This document shows, piece by piece, positions 60,691 to 64,000 of a stretch of 64,000 nt of DNA (its first letter is position 1; each line of letters opens with the position of its first letter). A model generated the notes under the pieces. The model was not told the DNA's origin. It worked only from the letters and a program-made list of their open reading frames with translations, and did no database searches. This DNA is from Methylomicrobium sp051061015 (lineage in GTDB: Bacteria > Pseudomonadota > Gammaproteobacteria > Methylococcales > Methylomonadaceae), in NCBI GenBank assembly GCA_051061015.1, contig JBPFEG010000075.1, forward strand, positions 54,432-118,431. The letters are read 5' to 3'. The position numbers and the translations under genes were made by a program.

Positions 60691-62064
60691 CTATCTGGAA
60701 TCCCTTTGTAAAAAACTAATCAATACTTTTTTAAATTGTTCAACCTCATTTTGATTTCTTTCATTTATAAAGTCAAAAATTTGAGTATTTGTCATAACTG
60801 CTGAATGTTGATAGCCTTGATAAGTAAAATCTTCGTATAGCCTTTTAATTCTCTCTTTCTCTTTATTGCCTTGATATGTTTCAGTAACTTCTGGCAAGCC
60901 ATCTCTGTCTGTTTTTCTGTAATGCTTTGAGAGTTGTTTTTCAACGCTATCAAATGGAATAAAAAAAACATTTTTATTATTTTTACATTCTTCTTTTTTA
61001 TCGCCATCAAGAATAGAAATTACATTTTCTGGTGAAGAGAAAAAATGAGTCATTTCGTTACGCTTCATTAAATTAATAACATTACTAGCGCCGCCAATAT
61101 AAATTATTTTATAGGTAAAAAATGGTGGTATTTCTATTTGATTAATTAAATGAGACAGATACTGTTCTAATACGTCGTCCTCTACCAAAACATATTTATC
61201 CCATCGTCCCTGGAAACAGAAAAGCTCACTTCTTATATAATTGTAAGGCACTTCTTTTAGAGAAACCTCAGCATTATTGTTTTCCATATAAAAAAGTTCA
61301 GAGTCTTTCAATGTTTTCATCAATGCTAAAGAGTGTGTAGTAAAAACAATATTAACTCCGTTTTGCTCGCAATAGCATCTTAACTCAGCAATGAGATTAA
61401 CTTGTGCCGAAGCATCTAACGAAATATCAATTTCATCAATCACAATCAACTTGCATTTTCGTTTGATAATTTTATACAAGTTGATAATGAAATGCTCACC
61501 TGAACTTAGATAATCCTCTCTAATATAAAAACCATCTTCTTTTAGAAAAAAATAGTAATTTTTCCCCTTTATTTTTATCTCTTTTAAATTTTCAAATCTA
61601 TCAGACTTATATATTCTTGAAAGAAATTCTATTAGGTCGTCAGGTGTGAAGTATTCTTTTAATGATATGCCCTTTCTTAGTTCTTCATCTATTTCAGATA
61701 ATCTTTGAAAATGATTGAATCTTTCACCGTGATGGATAGGCAGCTCTACGTAAATATTTCGCTTTATTTTTTCACTTATAATTGATTTGGTATCAATAAC
61801 CTGAAGTTTGGGATTGTACTGAAAATTATGAACTGCCCCATCGATTATATAACGAATACTGCTAGTATCTTTAAAGATATAGGGAGATGCTGTCTTTGCA
61901 AACGTATTTGCAGAAGTTAGGTTTTTTATAGCACGAATTAATGTTGTTTTTCCTGCACTATTTTTTCCAACAATGCACATTAATTTGTTTGATAATTCAA
62001 TACGAAAAAATAATTCCTTTATGTGTTGAATATCAAACAGTATACAAATGAATTCATTGTCCAT
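60691..62064 (-). CDS. OLD-like AAA ATPase with TOPRIM-type domain, partner of the reverse transcriptase
   Basis: A 457-residue SMC/ABC-like ATPase of the OLD type. Walker A is GKNSAGKT (33-40), the signature motif LSSGE (186-190), Walker B KLIVIDEIDISLDA (205-218), and the switch His lies in FTTHS (241-245). The C-terminal third has a TOPRIM-like order: LVEDDVLE (293-300), GGASNVINLMKR (324-335) and ILDGDKKEE (351-359), giving the Glu and Asp metal ligands of a nuclease. Two bases separate it from the reverse transcriptase stop. This pairing matches the Eco8-like retron design, in which the OLD nuclease is the toxic effector. It is strongly AT-rich compared with the chromosome. Confidence 0.85.
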   Translation of the reverse strand: MDNEFICILFDIQHIKELFFRIELSNKLMCIVGKNSAGKTTLIRAIKNLTSANTFAKTASPYIFKDTSSIRYIIDGAVHNFQYNPKLQVIDTKSIISEKIKRNIYVELPIHHGERFNHFQRLSEIDEELRKGISLKEYFTPDDLIEFLSRIYKSDRFENLKEIKIKGKNYYFFLKEDGFYIREDYLSSGEHFIINLYKIIKRKCKLIVIDEIDISLDASAQVNLIAELRCYCEQNGVNIVFTTHSLALMKTLKDSELFYMENNNAEVSLKEVPYNYIRSELFCFQGRWDKYVLVEDDVLEQYLSHLINQIEIPPFFTYKIIYIGGASNVINLMKRNEMTHFFSSPENVISILDGDKKEECKNNKNVFFIPFDSVEKQLSKHYRKTDRDGLPEVTETYQGNKEKERIKRLYEDFTYQGYQHSAVMTNTQIFDFINERNQNEVEQFKKVLISFLQRDSR

Positions 62065-62066
62065 TA

Positions 62067-63014
62067 CTAATCAATAGATCGATGATGAAAGCTATCAACA
62101 ATGAAATTACCGTATCTCTTTCTAAGTTTGTCTAAATACGACTTGTCAATTGTATTGATATGATTTAGCTGTCCAGAAATCTTACTAAAGTCACCTTGAT
62201 AATGATTTTTTAAATAATCAGCAAACTTATTTTTATCATTGATATAAAAATGAAATAATATTTCAAGATGTTGTTTAAATTTAATATCAACGCTAATTTT
62301 TCCAGATGGCAAAATGACCATTCCGAGTATTTTTATTTTACTTCCTTTGTGAGTGTGTTTTGTTTTATATGCGTTTATTTTTACTCTTCCATCATAAAGT
62401 TCGTTAAGATAATCAGAAATAATATCCTGAATACTTATTAAATAATCTTTGGAATTTGATGATAAAATAATATCATCTGAATATCGAGTATAAATTATTT
62501 CGTTTTTTATACAATACTCTTCAAGGGCATGATCAAAAGAAGATAAAAAACTATTGCTAATATTTGGGGAAGTTGGAAAACCTACAGGTAAAATACCATC
62601 AATCGTTGTTATATTTAATAACTCAGGCTTATATTTATTAATATCATAGATTGGAGCATTATCTAAAGCAGTGTCTAATATTTTTTCGACATCTTGCTTT
62701 GTAATTTTATGAAAAAAATCTTTTATATCTGTTTGAAAAAAAAACTTGCTATGGCAGTGCGGAACCACAGCCGTGTAAGTGCTTTTTTCATGTCTGTAAG
62801 AATGCACGACATTGGTATTTATTTTGGCGTAGTCAAAGACAAAACTATTTAAAAAACGTAAATATTTTTTTAATTTGAGAGAGGGGTTGACTTTTGCGTT
62901 TGAAAGTTGCTTGTATTCTTTGGCAAGATTCAAACTTAAGAAGTCATCAAAATTGAATTTGTGATGGAACGTAGAATCAAAAGCTTCTTGGAGGGAAATA
63001 GAAGTTTTTTTCAT
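62067..63014 (-). CDS. Retron-like reverse transcriptase
   Basis: A 315-residue bacterial reverse transcriptase. Motifs are FFQTDIKDFF (92-101, first catalytic Asp), GFPTSPNISN (145-154) and YTRYSDDIILSS (175-186), with a YSDD rather than YADD active site. KINAYKTKH and KILGMVILPSGK then stand where retron enzymes have their VTG-type segment. The size and palm order fit retron enzymes, which copy a structured RNA encoded just upstream. ATG at 63014 is chosen over TTG 63035. The gene is followed directly by an OLD-like nuclease, as in Eco8-type anti-phage retrons. Group II intron maturase features are missing. Codon use is extremely AT-rich, indicating recent transfer. Confidence 0.85.
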   Translation of the reverse strand: MKKTSISLQEAFDSTFHHKFNFDDFLSLNLAKEYKQLSNAKVNPSLKLKKYLRFLNSFVFDYAKINTNVVHSYRHEKSTYTAVVPHCHSKFFFQTDIKDFFHKITKQDVEKILDTALDNAPIYDINKYKPELLNITTIDGILPVGFPTSPNISNSFLSSFDHALEEYCIKNEIIYTRYSDDIILSSNSKDYLISIQDIISDYLNELYDGRVKINAYKTKHTHKGSKIKILGMVILPSGKISVDIKFKQHLEILFHFYINDKNKFADYLKNHYQGDFSKISGQLNHINTIDKSYLDKLRKRYGNFIVDSFHHRSID

Positions 63015-63041
63015 TTGAACGACGACAGCTGGCAATGTTCG

Positions 63042-63195
63042 TCAAATTTCAACTTGCCCGTCTCTGAAAGAGTTCGGGCAAGATAAATTAGGCTAAACGC
63101 AGGTAGAGGCTAGTATTTATGACTGGAGATACTCCTAGTCACTAGCATGTTTCTGAGTATATCGTTTTTGAATTTAAAAAACAAATCAATTTGAA
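63042..63195 (-). ncRNA. Candidate msr-msd-type noncoding RNA upstream of the reverse transcriptase
   Basis: Two strong hairpins precede the reverse transcriptase. CTTGCCCG (63053-63060) pairs perfectly with CGGGCAAG (63075-63082), with inner CTCT/AGAG pairs. GCTAGT (63109-63114) pairs with ACTAGC (63141-63146), with inner GAC/GTC and GGAG/CTCC pairs. A minus-strand promoter candidate has TTGTTT (63179-63184) and TATACT (63156-63161) spaced by 17 bases. TCAAATT (63042-63048) and AATTTGA (63188-63194) could form outer a1/a2 arms, though these overlap the promoter. The exact ends and branching G cannot be fixed by eye. Confidence 0.45.
63156..63184 (-). promoter_or_regulatory. Promoter candidate for the reverse transcriptase unit
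   Basis: On the minus strand TTGTTT (63179-63184) and TATACT (63156-63161) are separated by 17 bases. Transcription would start near 63149, just before the first hairpin, and run through both hairpins into the reverse transcriptase gene. Confidence 0.45.
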
Positions 63196-63224
63196 TTTTT
63201 GCTTTCAGCCCTCAGGCAGAGTGC

Positions 63225-63240
63225 AATGAAATTTAGCATT
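63225..63240 (+). repeat. 16-base direct repeat, copy 2 of 2
   Basis: AATGAAATTTAGCATT, identical to 54575-54590. It lies just upstream of the reverse transcriptase unit and may mark the right edge of an inserted block. Confidence 0.5.
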
Positions 63241-63308
63241 GATGGATTTAAATTGTCAGGGATTTTATTAATTAACAGGGCCGCAAGGATGGGCTGAGCA
63301 GCGTGGAG

Positions 63309-63330
63309 CGCATCGTTCGCGAACGGTGCG
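63309..63330. repeat. 22-base near-perfect palindrome
   Basis: CGCATCGTTCGCGAACGGTGCG is self-complementary except for one mismatched (G-T) pair, centred on TTCGCGAA. It follows AAGGATGGGCTG, a phrase similar to one at 47833, so it may belong to a dispersed intergenic repeat. Confidence 0.5.
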
Positions 63331-63340
63331 GTTCGTAAAC

Positions 63341-63865
63341 TCCCACACCCTATGACTGTGCTTTGGGTTAGACATTGATCATTGGTATTTTGGTTTCGTC
63401 AGTCAGGTTTTGGCCGATTTTGCCAAAGTAACTGTACAAGCACCCAGCTGAATCTCCCGCTAACGTTCTCCACTCGTCGCTCCGTCGCCGCAAAAATCTC
63501 CCTAAAATCCTTGCCACGCATGAGTTGGCGACGGGTCGTCGAATGCGTCGGGTGCTATGTGGGACTTTTTTGTGACAGCACCTCAAGTCCACCCGTCGCC
63601 TCGCCATGACACCTGACGCCTAGAAATCCTTGGTTTTACTGGGCTGGCGTCGAGTCGTCGGGTACGTCGAGTGTTTTCCGGGAATTTTTAGGGAGATTTT
63701 CACCCCACCTCCCCTCCTTGATCGAACACCTTTCCTTTTCCTTAGCTTTGAGGGACTTGTGAATGACCTAATCGACTGTACCTACAAGGAGGTACACAAT
63801 CAGCCATTTTTACTTCTCATCATATAAATACTCTACTTAAAATTTAAATAATAAATTATAAAACT
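63341..63865. other. Gene-free stretch with imperfect duplicated segments
   Basis: No gene is supported. Two segments at about 63508-63573 and 63623-63690 resemble each other (both start AAATCCTTG and share TGGCG, GTCGTCG and CGTCG phrases). Frames crossing them encode similar short strings (WRRVV), which reflects the repeat rather than a gene. Confidence 0.4.
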
Positions 63866-64000
63866 ATTATTTATTATTTATTATTTATTATTTATTATTT
63901 ATTATTTATTATTTATTATTTATTATTTATTATTTATTATTTATTATTTATTATTTATTATTTATTATTTATTATTTATTATTTATTATTTATTATTTAT
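63866..64000. repeat. Heptanucleotide tandem repeat (TATTATT)n
   Basis: From 63866 to the window end the sequence repeats a 7-base unit of only A and T, about 19 copies in 135 bases, with no interruption seen. It continues past the window. The unit length is not a multiple of three, so it is non-coding. Such arrays are slippage-prone. Confidence 0.95.

Noticed and set aside
63368..63827. Short plus- and minus-strand frames near the window end
   Set aside because: They overlap each other, lack ribosome sites and derive from imperfect repeated segments.
63866..64000. CRISPR array
   Set aside because: The unit is seven bases with no spacers. It is a simple sequence repeat. No CRISPR array was seen elsewhere in the window.

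Overview
This window looks like chromosome from a gammaproteobacterial methylotroph, probably a type I methanotroph (Methylococcales). The reasons are a formaldehyde-activating-enzyme family protein, a SoxYZ-like carrier of the kind that accompanies PQQ (quinoprotein) dehydrogenases, a long membrane-anchored AlgC-type phosphohexomutase, and the gene order csrA - tRNA-Ser - tRNA-Arg. The assignment is inferred from gene content only.

Bases 1-43171 are mostly ordinary chromosome. In order they hold: the pyruvate dehydrogenase genes (lpdA truncated by the window edge, aceF, aceE) on the minus strand; an LtaS-type sulfatase-fold membrane enzyme; a Fae-like gene leading a PqiA/PqiA/PqiB/PqiC lipid-transport operon; a translationally coupled eight-gene minus-strand operon for part of an aryl-polyene-type pathway (ammonia lyase, two acyltransferases, glycosyltransferase, ligase-dehydratase fusion, membrane protein, two acyl carrier proteins, chain-length-factor-like ketosynthase); a lipoprotein facing the SoxYZ-like carrier; a DOMON-like/NamZ-type pair; alkaline phosphatase; a split YeeE/YedE transporter; dut, algC, argB; proC and yggT; a minor-pilin operon whose PilV-like protein is very large; ettA; csrA; and three tRNAs.

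From the intact tRNA-Asn (43096-43171) onward the DNA becomes accessory. The 3' half of tRNA-Asn recurs at 44636-44680 (45/45 identical) and 54145-54189 (42/45). This marks two tandem insertions of about 1.5 and 9.5 kb. Neither contains a recognisable integrase, so they resemble decayed or cis-mobilisable elements. Cargo includes a SEC-C protein, an isochorismatase-fold hydrolase, an RRM-like protein, an orphan HicB-like protein, an Abi-alpha (DUF4393) protein, a DHH phosphoesterase, a NYN-domain gene broken by an in-frame TGA, and a SLATT-like two-TM protein with a small partner.

Beyond the third tRNA fragment lie a four-TM protein, a run of small mobile-element-type genes separated by hairpin terminators and ending in an ArdB/KlcA-type antirestriction gene, an EVE-HNH modification-dependent nuclease candidate, and a very AT-rich pair: a retron-like reverse transcriptase followed by an OLD-like ATPase/TOPRIM protein. 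Two strong hairpins and a promoter candidate precede the reverse transcriptase. The window ends in a heptanucleotide tandem array of about 19 copies. The most interesting items are the reverse transcriptase-OLD unit, the tandem tRNA-Asn islands with repeated arm-site-like motifs, the giant PilV, the Fae paralogue lacking the catalytic histidine, and the incomplete aryl-polyene operon.
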